A DNA stretch of 64,000 nt from the NCBI RefSeq assembly GCF_001682385.1, contig NZ_CP016210.1, positions 2,976,001 to 3,040,000 on the forward strand, given 5' to 3'. Position numbers and translations under genes: made by a program. The DNA is from Azoarcus olearius (GTDB lineage: Bacteria; Pseudomonadota; Gammaproteobacteria; Burkholderiales; Rhodocyclaceae). The notes below the pieces were generated by a model that worked only from the letters and a program-made list of their open reading frames with translations, was not told the origin of the DNA and did not search any database. Every line of letters starts with the position of its first letter. Positions within the stretch are counted from its first letter, which is position 1. Of this stretch, positions 43,165-53,878 are shown in pieces.

Positions 43165-44874
43165 TCAGGCTTCGCCGGCGTCCGCCACCCCGGCCAGCGC
43201 AACGCCGACCACGCTGATGCGGTTGCGCCCCAGCCGCTTGGCCTCGTACAGGCCGTCGTCGGCCAGGCGCACCGCGTCGTCCTGGCTGGGGTGGGCGGAC
43301 ACGGCGCGGCCGACGCCGATGGAAAGCGTCACCTGGCCGACCTCGGGCGCCGCAGCGCCCTCCACAGCCGCGCGGATCTTCTCGGCAACCACGGCCGCGG
43401 CGTCGATATCGGTGTTGGGCAACAGCACCAGGAACTCCTCGCCGCCGACGCGGGCGACGAAGTCGGTGATGCGCAGGCTCGACCGGATCACCCCCGCCAC
43501 GTGGCGCAGCACCGCGTCGCCCACCGCATGGCCGTGACCATCGTTGATGCGCTTGAAGAAGTCGATGTCGGCCATCAGCACCGCATAGGGCACCAAGGAC
43601 CGCTTCATGCGCAGGAATTCCTCGGTCAGGTGCTCGTTGGCCGCCAGCCGGTTGGGCAGCCCGGTCAGCGCGTCGCGCCGCGCAAGCTGCGCCAGCTCGG
43701 CGTTGAGGCGCTGCAGTTCGGCGGTGCGTTCGGCCACCTTCTGCTCCAGCGCGAGGTTGCTCAGCTCCAGCGAGTGCTTGCGGCTGACCAGCGTGGAGGC
43801 CATGCCGCGCATCGCTTCCACCAGCTTCACCACCTCGGCGCTGGTGCCGCGCACCTCGAGCGCGAGATGCTCCTCGCCCTGCTGGATGCGCTTGGCGAGC
43901 CCGGCGAGTTGCACCAGCGGCCGGCTCATGCGGCCGGCGCTCCACCACGCGAGCGCCAGAAATGCCACCGCGGCGCCCAGCGCCACGCACACCACGAGCT
44001 CCTGCAGCGCGCGCAGGTCCGCCATCGCGCGCTCACGCGGCTGGCGCACCACCACCGACCAGCCCAGCGGTTGCCCGTCAACCGGTTCGCGCACGTTTAC
44101 CCGCGCACTCAGAAACGAGGTGCTGCTGCCCCAGGTGTCGAAGGAATACGCGGTGTGGGTACTCACCGCCGCCGGAACGGCATCGACCGGCAGGTCGCGT
44201 TCGGGAAAGATGATCTTGCCGTCGCGGTTTACCAGGAACACCTCGATCTGCTTTTCGGCGGCGTTGCGCGGCATCACCGCGGCCACCACGTCGGCCGCCC
44301 AGCGCCAGTGCGCGTGCGCCGCAACCACGCCGCGCAAGACGCCCTGCTCGTCATACACCGGCGCGGCGAAGTCGATGAAGCGCACCGGCCCCTCGCCCGG
44401 CGGAACCTGCAGCAGCTTGGTCAGCAGCACGGCCTCGTGCACGTCGCCGAGGAAGGAGCCCAGCAGCCCGCCGCCAAACCACGGCCGCTGCGCCACGCTC
44501 TGGCCCACCAGCATGTCGCCCGAGGCGGCACGCACCACGCCCTGCGTGTCTGCCAGGCCGATCCATGAATAGTGCGGGTAGGAGTTCTTCAGCGCCTCGA
44601 TGCCGGTGCGCAGGTCGGCCCCATCCAGCGGCCCGCGGCGGAAGCTGGGGCGCTGCGCCAGCAGGTCGATCTCGCGCTTGCGCTCATTGAGGTTCTCGGC
44701 GACCACCATCGCCACCGCGCCAGCCAGTTCGTGCAGCGCCTGACCGCGGTCGCGCACCAATTGCTGGGCATGGACGTGGTCGATGTAGAAATAGGTCGGC
44801 AGCCCCACGAGCAGCGCCAGTGCGCCGAACAGGGCGGCAAGCTGGTTCTGGAGCGAGCGGGGCAGGACGTTCAT
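43165..44874 (-). CDS. Cache-HAMP diguanylate cyclase
   Basis: The 569-residue protein has a membrane helix at about 8-30, a periplasmic dCache-like domain (about 40-290), a second helix near 300-320, a HAMP-like segment, a coiled coil (about 370-405) and a GGDEF domain with GGEEF plus an RxxD inhibitory site (RITD) five residues upstream. It should sense a periplasmic ligand and make c-di-GMP. No adjacent effector gene is evident. Confidence 0.9.
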   Translation of the reverse strand: MNVLPRSLQNQLAALFGALALLVGLPTYFYIDHVHAQQLVRDRGQALHELAGAVAMVVAENLNERKREIDLLAQRPSFRRGPLDGADLRTGIEALKNSYPHYSWIGLADTQGVVRAASGDMLVGQSVAQRPWFGGGLLGSFLGDVHEAVLLTKLLQVPPGEGPVRFIDFAAPVYDEQGVLRGVVAAHAHWRWAADVVAAVMPRNAAEKQIEVFLVNRDGKIIFPERDLPVDAVPAAVSTHTAYSFDTWGSSTSFLSARVNVREPVDGQPLGWSVVVRQPRERAMADLRALQELVVCVALGAAVAFLALAWWSAGRMSRPLVQLAGLAKRIQQGEEHLALEVRGTSAEVVKLVEAMRGMASTLVSRKHSLELSNLALEQKVAERTAELQRLNAELAQLARRDALTGLPNRLAANEHLTEEFLRMKRSLVPYAVLMADIDFFKRINDGHGHAVGDAVLRHVAGVIRSSLRITDFVARVGGEEFLVLLPNTDIDAAAVVAEKIRAAVEGAAAPEVGQVTLSIGVGRAVSAHPSQDDAVRLADDGLYEAKRLGRNRISVVGVALAGVADAGEA

Positions 44875-45027
44875 GGGCGACGCGGGATTGGCGGTGCGCC
44901 CTTATACACCCGTTTAACCCCTACGACTTCAGTACTATTGCCACCCTCCCCCGCAAGATGCTTGAAATAAAAGGTGGCGTGACGCATTTCACGCCGCGTT
45001 TGGCCGCCGGCCCGGGATTGCGGGGGA

Positions 45028-45285
45028 TCAGGGCAGGCGCGTGCTCACGCACTGGATTTCCGCCAGCGCCTTGCTGCCGGCGCCTACGGTCTGGCAGGCG
45101 ACGATGCGCCGCGACGAAGGCTCGTGCAGCCACACGGTGCTGCTGTTGCCACTGGCCGCGGTGCCGATCGGCTGGTAGCTGGGCGCCACGTCGATCTGCG
45201 AGCGCGCGGGCGACGCCGCGGCCACGGCGAGAACCAGACCGGCAACGCCGGCCACGATGGAAAAGCGGACGTAATTCGGACGCAT
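45028..45285 (-). CDS. Small secreted protein of unknown function
   Basis: The 85-residue protein has a signal peptide (about 1-28, ending ASPARSQ) and a mature part of about 57 residues with two Cys (IVACQTV and EIQCVST), which could form a disulfide. No family is recognised. Confidence 0.65.
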   Translation of the reverse strand: MRPNYVRFSIVAGVAGLVLAVAAASPARSQIDVAPSYQPIGTAASGNSSTVWLHEPSSRRIVACQTVGAGSKALAEIQCVSTRLP

Positions 45286-45363
45286 GTTGTCTCCCTGACG
45301 GGCCGCGGCGCAGCCCGGATGAATTGACCGTGGAGGCGGCCGCGCGGCCGCTTCCGGCGCTGC

Positions 45364-45651
45364 TCAGGCGTGGCCGGCGTGCGCTTCGTCGTAACGCGCC
45401 AGCGTAACGCCGGCTGCGGCGAGGTTTTCGCGCAAATGCTTGAGTTCCGGCTTGGGAATCTCGTTGCCGTGGTGCGGATGGTGCACGAAGAACTCGCGCC
45501 GGTTCAACAGCACCCGGAAGCGCGCGCCATGGCTCGGCTCTACCTCCGCGCCAAGATGGCGCAGCAGCGATTCCACCTCGCGCCACTGGATGTTGCTGGC
45601 GATCGGCTCGTGGAAGATGGCCTGCAGGACGTTGCGATGCTTGTGGCTCAT
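45364..45651 (-). CDS. hicA: HicA-like toxin (orphan)
   Basis: The 95-residue protein carries the HicA fold signature: NIQWREVESLLRHLGAEVEPSHG with the active-site His in FFVHHPH(H), and PKPELKHLRENL. HicA cleaves mRNA. The cognate antitoxin HicB is not next to it, so it may be inactive, controlled elsewhere, or one of the solitary HicA-like proteins. The ATG at 45651 was chosen. Confidence 0.75.
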   Translation of the reverse strand: MSHKHRNVLQAIFHEPIASNIQWREVESLLRHLGAEVEPSHGARFRVLLNRREFFVHHPHHGNEIPKPELKHLRENLAAAGVTLARYDEAHAGHA

Positions 45652-45823
45652 GTCGCCCTCCCTCGGTGGGGGCACCGGCGTCGAAGGCCGCGGTACCCGA
45701 CACTCCGTTATATGTGCTGCAGCCGTCGGCGGCCAGCCGCGCAGCGGCGGCAGGTTCGGCATGAGGATGGGAAGCGCCGCCCCACCGCGTTAGCATTCGG
45801 CATATCCGCCTGGAGATTACCCA

Positions 45824-46522
45824 ATGCCACGCCCCCGCCACCGCGAACATCACCGCACCGAACGCATCGGCTGGCTGCGCGCCGCGGTGCTCGGCGCCAA
45901 CGACGGCATCGTCTCCACCGCCAGCCTGATGGTGGGCGTGGCGGCGGCCAATGCGGACCGCGCCGGGCTGATGCTGGCCGGCGTTGCGGCGCTGGTGGCA
46001 GGCGCGATGTCGATGGCGGCCGGCGAGTACGTGTCGGTCAGCTCCCAGGCCGACACCGAGGCGGCCGATCTCGCGCGCGAACGCACCGAACTGGCGACGC
46101 AGTCCGAAGCCGAGCACCGCGAGCTGGCGGCGATCTACGTCTCGCGCGGGCTGACGCCCGATCTTGCCACCCAGGTGGCGCGCCAGCTGATGGCGCACGA
46201 CGCGCTCGCCGCCCACGCCCGCGACGAACTCGGCATCTCGCCGCAAGCCGCGGCGCGGCCGGTGCAGGCCGCGCTCACCTCGGCGCTCACGTTCTCGGTC
46301 GGCGCGGCGCTGCCGCTGCTCACCGCGGTGGCGACACCCACCCACCTCGTGGTGCCGACGGTAACGGCAAGTTCGCTGGTCTGCCTGGTCGCGCTCGGCG
46401 CGCTGGCGGCGCGCGCGGGCCGGGCGCCGGTGCTGATTGCCGCCGCCCGGGTAGGTTTCTGGGGTGCGCTGGCCATGGGACTGACCGCCGCGGTGGGCCG
46501 CGCATTCGGCACCGCGCTATGA
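45824..46522 (+). CDS. VIT1/CCC1-family Fe/Mn transporter
   Basis: The 232-residue protein starts with RTERIGWLRAAVLGANDGIVSTASLMVGV, the VIT family signature, and GAMSMAAGEYVSVSSQ near residues 64-80. Five membrane helices are visible. The family transports Fe2+ or Mn2+ across membranes. A rho-independent terminator follows. Confidence 0.9.
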   Translation: MPRPRHREHHRTERIGWLRAAVLGANDGIVSTASLMVGVAAANADRAGLMLAGVAALVAGAMSMAAGEYVSVSSQADTEAADLARERTELATQSEAEHRELAAIYVSRGLTPDLATQVARQLMAHDALAAHARDELGISPQAAARPVQAALTSALTFSVGAALPLLTAVATPTHLVVPTVTASSLVCLVALGALAARAGRAPVLIAAARVGFWGALAMGLTAAVGRAFGTAL

Positions 46523-46529
46523 CTTAAGG

Positions 46530-46557
46530 CCGAGGGAACAAAGATTTCCCTCGGTTT
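46530..46557 (+). terminator. Rho-independent terminator after the VIT gene
   Basis: CCGAGGGAA (46530-46538) pairs with TTCCCTCGG (46546-46554) around a seven-base loop, followed by TTT. It starts eight bases after the VIT stop codon. Confidence 0.8.
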
Positions 46558-46661
46558 CCGGCGGCCGATCTGCGAAAATCCGCCGTCTTCATTTCCGGCA
46601 GTCCGGTCGCACCGGCGACGCGTGCCCCGCAGGCAGCAGCGCCGACCGGCGACCCGCTCTT

Positions 46662-48135
<1,474 letters not shown>

Positions 48136-48168
48136 CCGCGTAATACGGGGCCGCGCAGCGCCGCGGCC

Positions 48169-48639
48169 CTAGCCCTTGCCGTCGCCGAACAGCGCCGCCA
48201 CCCGCTTCTCGATCTCGGCCGGGAGCAGGTCTTCCTTGTGGCTGGCGACGAACCACATGTGGCCGAACGGGTCTTCCAGCGTGCCGCTGCGGTCGCCGTA
48301 GAACTGGTCCTTGGGCTCGCTGATCGCGCGCGCGCCCGCGGCCACCGCCTGCGCATACACCGCGTCCACGTCCTCCACGTACAGATGCAGCCCCACGCTG
48401 GAACCGCCCAGCGTGCGCGGGCTGCGCGCCACCCCCTGCTCGCAGCCATCGGCCAGCATGATGGTGCTGTCGCCGATGCGCAGCTCCGCATGGCCCACCG
48501 AGCCGTCGGGCAGCGCCAGCCGGAACTGCTCGGTGGCGCCGAAGGCGCGGCGGTAGAAGTCGATCGCGGCGGCGGCGCCGTCAATGCTCAGGTAGGGGGT
48601 GATGCTGCGGTATCCCTCGGGGATCGGTTTGATGTCCAT
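48169..48639 (-). CDS. VOC-family protein (PhnB-like)
   Basis: The 156-residue protein begins MDIKPIPEGYRSITPYLSIDGAAAAIDFYRRAFG, matching the PhnB/DUF1428-like VOC group, with DPFGHMWFVASHKEDL near the end. No specific function can be assigned. It faces the PiT gene end. Confidence 0.87.
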   Translation of the reverse strand: MDIKPIPEGYRSITPYLSIDGAAAAIDFYRRAFGATEQFRLALPDGSVGHAELRIGDSTIMLADGCEQGVARSPRTLGGSSVGLHLYVEDVDAVYAQAVAAGARAISEPKDQFYGDRSGTLEDPFGHMWFVASHKEDLLPAEIEKRVAALFGDGKG

Positions 48640-48790
48640 CGGTGCGCTCCTCCTGCAGCGGGCATGCGGCCGGCGCCGCCGCCCATCCCTGTTTTCTAGC
48701 CCAGCGGGGCGGTGAAGGACAGGCCGCGCCGGCTTGGCAGCGCACCGCGGGGGCCGCGATAATCCCCTGCTTCCCCCTGTGGCCGGCCGC

Positions 48791-50164
48791 ATGGACACCA
48801 CCCGCTCCCCCGCTCCGCCCGCCACCGTGCTGCTGTTCGGCCTGGTGTTCGTCGAAGGTTTCGCCTCGCTCGGCGCGGAAATCATCGCGCTGCGTCGGCT
48901 GGTGCCCCACCTGGGCAGCGCGATCACCGTCACCGCGCCCACCATCGGCTTCTTCCTGCTCGCGCTGGCGCTCGGCTATCACGCCGGCGGCCGCGTCGAC
49001 GGTGGATTTCTCGAGCGCGTGCGGCGCAATTTCCTGATCGCGGCGGCGCTGGCCGGCGCGGGGTTGGCCGGGCCGGTGGTGGATGCCCTGTTCGCCCACG
49101 TCGCGCCGCCGCTGCTGGCCTATCTGCTGTTCATCGGTCTCGTGCTGTGCCCCATCGCCTGGCTGCTCGGCCAGACGGTGCCGATCCTGACCAACCTGCT
49201 GCGCCACGAGCGCGCGGGCGCGCGCAGCGGTGCCGCGCTGTACTGGTCCACGCTCGGCTCCTTCCTCGGTTCGCTGCTGCTGTCGCTGGGGGTGATGCAA
49301 TGGCTGGGGGTGGCGGCAGCGGTGGTGCTGTGCGCGCTCCTGCTGCTGGCGGTGCTGACGCCGCGGGCGGGTCTGGCGGCCCGGGGCCTCGTGCTGGCGG
49401 CCGCGGCCGCCACGCTGGCGCTCAACCTGTGGCTGCCCCAGCAGCGCGAAACCGCCTACGCGACCTACCGCGTGGCGCCGGCGGCGCTGGCGGGCATGGA
49501 CGAGGCCCGCGTGATGTGGATCAACAACTCCGCCGCCTCGCTGATCGACCGCAGCGAACCGCCGCGCTACGCGCGCTACATCACGCGCTTGCGCACCATC
49601 CTGCGCGACGAACTCGGCTGGCGCGGCAAACGCATCCTGGTGCTGGGCGCGGGCGGCTTCACGCTGTCGCACCGCGAACCCGCCAACGACTACCTCTACG
49701 TCGATATCGACCCCGCGGTGCGTGAGCTGGCCGAGCGCGAGTTCCTCGGCGAGCCGATCAACGGCCGCTTCGTCGCCGCCGACGCGCGCCGCTTCGTTGC
49801 CGACAGCGAGGAACGCTTCGACGCCGTGGTGGTGGATGCCTACAGCGCGCTCACCAGCGTGCCGGCCCACCTGGTCACCCGCGAGTTCTGGCGCGACACG
49901 CGCCGCGTGCTGGCGGACGACGGCCTGCTGTTCGTCAACCTCATCGTCGACAACCGGCTCGCCACGCCTTACGCGCGCAATCTGCTCGCCACGCTGCAAT
50001 CGGTCTATGGGCCCTGCGCGGTCGAAATCCTGTTCCGCGACCGGCCGCAGGGCAATGTGCTGGTGCAGTGCTTTGCCGGCCCGCCGCCCGCGGCCACCGT
50101 CTACACCGATGAACTCAACCGCGCCGACCTCGACCTGTTCGAGGCGCGCCGCAAGACGCCGTGA
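48791..50164 (+). CDS. Membrane protein with C-terminal spermidine-synthase-like domain
   Basis: The 457-residue protein has about seven N-terminal membrane helices (first 210 residues) and a soluble C-terminal domain with [16 protein letters not shown] and [18 protein letters not shown], then [16 protein letters not shown]: the SpeE-type methyltransferase-like fold. Such fused proteins are often annotated as spermidine synthases, but aminopropyltransfer is unproven. It overlaps ynfA at the stop (GTGA). Confidence 0.8.
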   Translation: MDTTRSPAPPATVLLFGLVFVEGFASLGAEIIALRRLVPHLGSAITVTAPTIGFFLLALALGYHAGGRVDGGFLERVRRNFLIAAALAGAGLAGPVVDALFAHVAPPLLAYLLFIGLVLCPIAWLLGQTVPILTNLLRHERAGARSGAALYWSTLGSFLGSLLLSLGVMQWLGVAAAVVLCALLLLAVLTPRAGLAARGLVLAAAAATLALNLWLPQQRETAYATYRVAPAALAGMDEARVMWINNSAASLIDRSEPPRYARYITRLRTILRDELGWRGKRILVLGAGGFTLSHREPANDYLYVDIDPAVRELAEREFLGEPINGRFVAADARRFVADSEERFDAVVVDAYSALTSVPAHLVTREFWRDTRRVLADDGLLFVNLIVDNRLATPYARNLLATLQSVYGPCAVEILFRDRPQGNVLVQCFAGPPPAATVYTDELNRADLDLFEARRKTP

Positions 50165-50493
50165 CCGAACTCAAGACCCTGCTGCTTTTCCTCGCCACCG
50201 CGGTGGCCGAAATCGTCGGCTGCTACCTGCCCTACCGCTGGCTGCGCGAGGACGGCAGCGCCTGGCTGCTGCTGCCGGCGGCCGCCAGCCTGGCCCTGTT
50301 CGCTTGGCTGCTGACGCTGCACCCGGCCGCGTCGGGCCGCATCTACGCCGCCTACGGTGGGGTGTACGTGTTCGTCGCGGTGCTGTGGCTGTGGGGCGTG
50401 GACGGCGTGCGTCCCACCGTGTGGGACATCACCGGCTCGCTGATTGCGCTGTGCGGCATGGCGGTGATCATGTTCGCGCCCGGTGGAGACTGA
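50161..50493 (+). CDS. ynfA: YnfA/UPF0060 membrane protein
   Basis: The 110-residue protein starts at GTG 50161, overlapping the previous stop. It has four membrane helices and the UPF0060 sequence [19 protein letters not shown] and [19 protein letters not shown]. Members are SMR-like small transporters; substrate not established. Confidence 0.92.
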   Translation: MTELKTLLLFLATAVAEIVGCYLPYRWLREDGSAWLLLPAAASLALFAWLLTLHPAASGRIYAAYGGVYVFVAVLWLWGVDGVRPTVWDITGSLIALCGMAVIMFAPGGD

Positions 50494-50602
50494 GCCCGCC
50501 ACTGTCCGGGCACCCCGGTACATTTGATCGAGCTCATTTGTCGTGCCGCAGTGCGGCAGTAGAATGCCGGGTTTTAAGCCGAACCGACAGGATCCCGCAG
50601 TC

Positions 50603-51379
50603 ATGGCAGCGTACATCACGGAAAAAGTCCTCAGCGTGCATCACTGGAACGACACCTTGTTCTCGTTCACCACCACGCGCGACCGCGCGCTGCGTTTCGA
50701 GAACGGGCAGTTCGTGATGATCGGCCTGGAGGTCAACGGCCGCCCGCTGACGCGCGCCTACAGCATCGCCAGCCCCAACTACGAGGAACATCTGGAGTTC
50801 TTCAGCATCAAGGTGCCGGACGGCCCGCTCACCTCGCGCCTGCAGCACCTGCAGCCGGGCGACGAGCTGCTGGTGTCGCGCAAGCCCACCGGCACGCTGG
50901 TGCTGTCCGACCTGCTGCCGGGCAAGCATCTCTACCTGTTCTCCACCGGCACCGGGCTGGCGCCCTTCATGAGCGTGATCCGCGACCTCGACGTGTACGA
51001 CCGCTTCGAGAAGATCGTGCTGATCCACGGCGTGCGCTACGTCAGCGAAGTGGCCTACGAGCACTACATCACCCACGAGCTGCCGCAGCACGAGTTCCTG
51101 GGCGAAATGGTGAAGGAGAAGCTGATCTACTACCCCACGGTCACCCGCGAACCCTTCCGCAACCAGGGCCGCTTCACCGACCTGATCGAAAGCGGCAAGC
51201 TGTTCGAGGACATCGGCCTGCCGCCGCTCGATCCGGCGGTGGACCGGGTGATGATCTGCGGCAGCGCGGCGATGCTGAAAAGCTCGCGCGAATTGCTCGA
51301 CCGCCGCGGTTTCCGCATGTCCAAGCGCATCGGCGACGCCGGCGACTACGTGATCGAGCACGCCTTCGTCGAAAAGTAA
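50603..51379 (+). CDS. fpr: Ferredoxin--NADP reductase
   Basis: The 258-residue protein matches Fpr: FAD-binding RAYSIASPNYEEHLEFFSI and NADP-binding STGTGLAPFMSVIRD, with the bacterial C-terminal Fpr end EHAFVEK. It reduces ferredoxin or flavodoxin with NADPH, with links to oxidative stress. The start at 50603 is the family start. A terminator follows. Confidence 0.95.
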   Translation: MAAYITEKVLSVHHWNDTLFSFTTTRDRALRFENGQFVMIGLEVNGRPLTRAYSIASPNYEEHLEFFSIKVPDGPLTSRLQHLQPGDELLVSRKPTGTLVLSDLLPGKHLYLFSTGTGLAPFMSVIRDLDVYDRFEKIVLIHGVRYVSEVAYEHYITHELPQHEFLGEMVKEKLIYYPTVTREPFRNQGRFTDLIESGKLFEDIGLPPLDPAVDRVMICGSAAMLKSSRELLDRRGFRMSKRIGDAGDYVIEHAFVEK

Positions 51380-51381
51380 GG

Positions 51382-51402
51382 CCGCGCCGCGGCGCGGTTT
51401 TT
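51382..51402 (+). terminator. Rho-independent terminator after fpr
   Basis: CCGCGC (51382-51387) and GCGCGG (51392-51397) form a GC-rich stem with a CGCG loop, followed by TTTTT. Confidence 0.8.
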
Positions 51403-51477
51403 GAATCTTCCGCCGTCGCCTGCCTCATACCGGAAAGCCGCCGCGTGGCGCGGCGGCGCCCTGACGAGGCCTACGCA

Positions 51478-51807
51478 ATGCAAACCCGCTACAGCGAAAC
51501 CGCGCCGGACCGCGCCGAACTCGACGCGCTCGGCGGCCCCGTGCTGGTCGAATTCGGCACCAACTGGTGCGGCTTCTGCCGTGCCGCGCAAGCCCCGCTG
51601 GCACAGGCATATGCCGACCACCCCGAGGTCCGCCACGTCAAGGTGGAAGACGGACCGGGGCGCCGCCTGGGACGCAGCTTCGGCGTGAAGCTGTGGCCCA
51701 CGCTGGTGTTCATGCGCGACGGCAAGGAGCTTGCGCGCGTGGTGCGCCCGGTCGATGCCAGCGAAATCGCGGACGGCTTCGCCCGCATCGACCCGCCCGC
51801 GGCCTGA
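51478..51807 (+). CDS. Thioredoxin-family protein
   Basis: The 109-residue protein has a WCGFC active site in GTNWCGFCRAA (about residues 32-36) and the cis-Pro segment WPTLVFMRDGKEL. It should be a cytoplasmic disulfide reductase. No signal peptide. It precedes the DM13 gene by about 130 bases. Confidence 0.88.
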   Translation: MQTRYSETAPDRAELDALGGPVLVEFGTNWCGFCRAAQAPLAQAYADHPEVRHVKVEDGPGRRLGRSFGVKLWPTLVFMRDGKELARVVRPVDASEIADGFARIDPPAA

Positions 51808-51935
51808 TTCCGCGCCGCTGCCCGCCGCCGCATCCGCTCGGCGCGGGCAGGGCCGCGCTGGCGCCACCCCGCGCGCTGGACTATCACCAGAAACGAGACG
51901 TGCCGCCCGGCCGTCGCCCGCCAAGGTGCCCGCCG

Positions 51936-52406
51936 ATGTCCAGGACGCTCCTCCTCGCCGCCACCCACCTCGTCGCACTGGGCGCCGGCTTCGCGCTCGG
52001 CGTCTATGCCCTGCCGCTGCTCACCGCCCCGCCCGCCCCCAGCGACGTCGAGCTGGCCACGGTCGCCGGCCAGGCCGGCTTCAGCGGCGAGTTCCGCCGC
52101 GACCTGAAGGACAGCGACGCGCTGCACTGGGGCGAGGGCCGTGTTTCGGTGGGCACCCACACGATCGCGCTGCAGGGGCGGCTGGCCCCCGGGCCGGACT
52201 ACAAGCTCTACCTGTCGCCGGAGTTCGTCGAAACAGAAGCCGACTTCCAGCGCCTCAAACCGCAGATGGTGCGCGTGGGCGACGTACGCACCTTCGACAA
52301 CTTCATCGTCACCGTTCCGCCCGGCGTGGATGTCGGCCGCTACACCACCGCGATCGTCTGGTGCGAGGCCTTCAGCCAGTTCATCACCGCCGCCCGCTAC
52401 CGCTGA
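51936..52406 (+). CDS. DM13-domain secreted or membrane-anchored protein
   Basis: The 156-residue protein has an N-terminal hydrophobic segment (about 5-28) and a DM13 domain: HWGEGRVSVGTHTIALQG, YKLYLSPEFVE and TTAIVWCEAFSQFITAARY, with a Cys. DM13 domains are thought to have redox or electron-transfer roles in the envelope. Confidence 0.8.
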   Translation: MSRTLLLAATHLVALGAGFALGVYALPLLTAPPAPSDVELATVAGQAGFSGEFRRDLKDSDALHWGEGRVSVGTHTIALQGRLAPGPDYKLYLSPEFVETEADFQRLKPQMVRVGDVRTFDNFIVTVPPGVDVGRYTTAIVWCEAFSQFITAARYR

Positions 52407-52419
52407 CCCGGAGGACACC

Positions 52420-52896
52420 ATGCCACTGACCCTGACCTCGCCTGCCTTCGGCCCCGGCGGGAACATTCCGCCCCGCCACACCTGCGACGACCGCGACACC
52501 TCGCCCGAACTCGCCTGGAGCGGCGTGCCCGAAGCCGCGCGCAGTCTGGTACTGATCGTCGACGACCCCGACGCCCCCGATCCCGCGGCGCCGAAGATGA
52601 CCTGGGTGCACTGGCTGCTGTACAACCTGCCGGCGGATGTGCACGGACTGGCGGAGAACGTGGCCGAAGCCGATCTGCCGACCGGCACGCTGCAGGGCAT
52701 CAACGACTGGAAGCGCACCGGCTACGGCGGCCCCTGCCCGCCGATCGGTCGCCACCGCTACTTCCACAAGCTGTACGCGCTCGACACCCGCCTGCCCGAC
52801 CTGCACCAACCCACCAAGGCCGCTCTGGAGCAGGCGATGCAGGGACATGTGCTGGAGCGGGCGGAGCTGATGGGGTATTACCAGCGGGGGCATTGA
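52420..52896 (+). CDS. YbhB/YbcL (Raf-kinase-inhibitor-like) protein
   Basis: The 158-residue protein has the PEBP signature: DDRDTSPELAWSGVPEAARSLVLIVDDPDAPDP, WVHWLLYNLPA and PCPPIGRHRYFHKLYALDT. PEBP proteins bind small ligands; cellular role unknown. It follows the DM13 gene after 13 bases with GGAGG upstream, so it is co-transcribed. Confidence 0.92.
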   Translation: MPLTLTSPAFGPGGNIPPRHTCDDRDTSPELAWSGVPEAARSLVLIVDDPDAPDPAAPKMTWVHWLLYNLPADVHGLAENVAEADLPTGTLQGINDWKRTGYGGPCPPIGRHRYFHKLYALDTRLPDLHQPTKAALEQAMQGHVLERAELMGYYQRGH

Positions 52897-53080
52897 CGCC
52901 TGCTGTCCGCAGCGCCCCGGCCGGCGCTTCGCCGGCGCCCACCGCGCCCGCCGGGCGCACGCGCCGTGCCTGGTGCGTTCCTTGCAACCTCATCGGAACC
53001 AGCGTTCAGATGGGCGATTCTTGTCGTGTTCCTGTCAATTCACCCCACCAAGTCTGCCTGCCCCAGTCGGGATACGGGGC

Positions 53081-53623
53081 ATGCCTGACAACAGCTACGC
53101 CGCGGCCGGCGCGGACGAATGGGTCATCTGGAATGGCGAGCACGGCCTGGTGACCACCGCAACGCTCGGCCACGTGGAAGCCGGGCCCGATGGCCGACGC
53201 GCCTGGCTGGAAGAACCCTTCGACATGGTCGGTCCGTTCGACCTCGACGAACTCGAGGCCCGCGGCCGCATCGCCTTCGCCGCCTGCATCGTCATGTCGC
53301 GCCAGCGCTGGCAGGACGACCAGGTGGAATTGCGGCGCGAGTCCCTGCACCTGCGCCGCGCCGCGCAGCAGCGCATGAACGAGGAATTCGCGCGCTTCGC
53401 GGGACGACGCCAAGGCCGGCAGGAGGCCCCCCGCCAGCCGGCGGACGAGCGCCCCCATCGCGAGGCGCTGGGCCTGCCCGCCAGCGGCAGGCTGGAACGA
53501 CGCCAGGTCAATGCCGCCTTCCGCCGGCTCGCCCAGAAGGCGCATCCCGACGTCGGCGGCAGTCACGAACAGTTCGTGCGCATCACCAAGGCACGCGAAG
53601 TCCTGCTCGACACCCTTTCCTGA
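53081..53623 (+). CDS. J-domain protein
   Basis: The 180-residue protein has a C-terminal J domain (about 120-178) with the HPD motif in QKAHPDVGGSHEQF. The N-terminal 110 residues are of unknown type. J proteins stimulate Hsp70 ATPase; the DnaK partner and client are unknown. The start at 53081 was chosen; the frame to 52973 is out of family. Confidence 0.8.
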   Translation: MPDNSYAAAGADEWVIWNGEHGLVTTATLGHVEAGPDGRRAWLEEPFDMVGPFDLDELEARGRIAFAACIVMSRQRWQDDQVELRRESLHLRRAAQQRMNEEFARFAGRRQGRQEAPRQPADERPHREALGLPASGRLERRQVNAAFRRLAQKAHPDVGGSHEQFVRITKAREVLLDTLS

Positions 53624-53878
53624 CCGAAGCCCGAGGGCCGGCCTGCATCACGCTCGCGGGTGTCTCGCCTGGCCGGCTTCTGCGGATCGGGCGCCTGTTG
53701 CGTCAGCGGAATGCACGTCGCCCCTGACGGGATCGTCACGGATTTCCGCGAACGCATCCTCCGGGTGCACCGCCAGCCGGCCCCGCCTGACCGCAAGGCT
53801 GCGCGGCCAGCGGGCGCAGCGGCTATCATTGTGCCCCTGCCACGCGGCCGCCGCGGGCACTGAACAACGGAGAACAAC

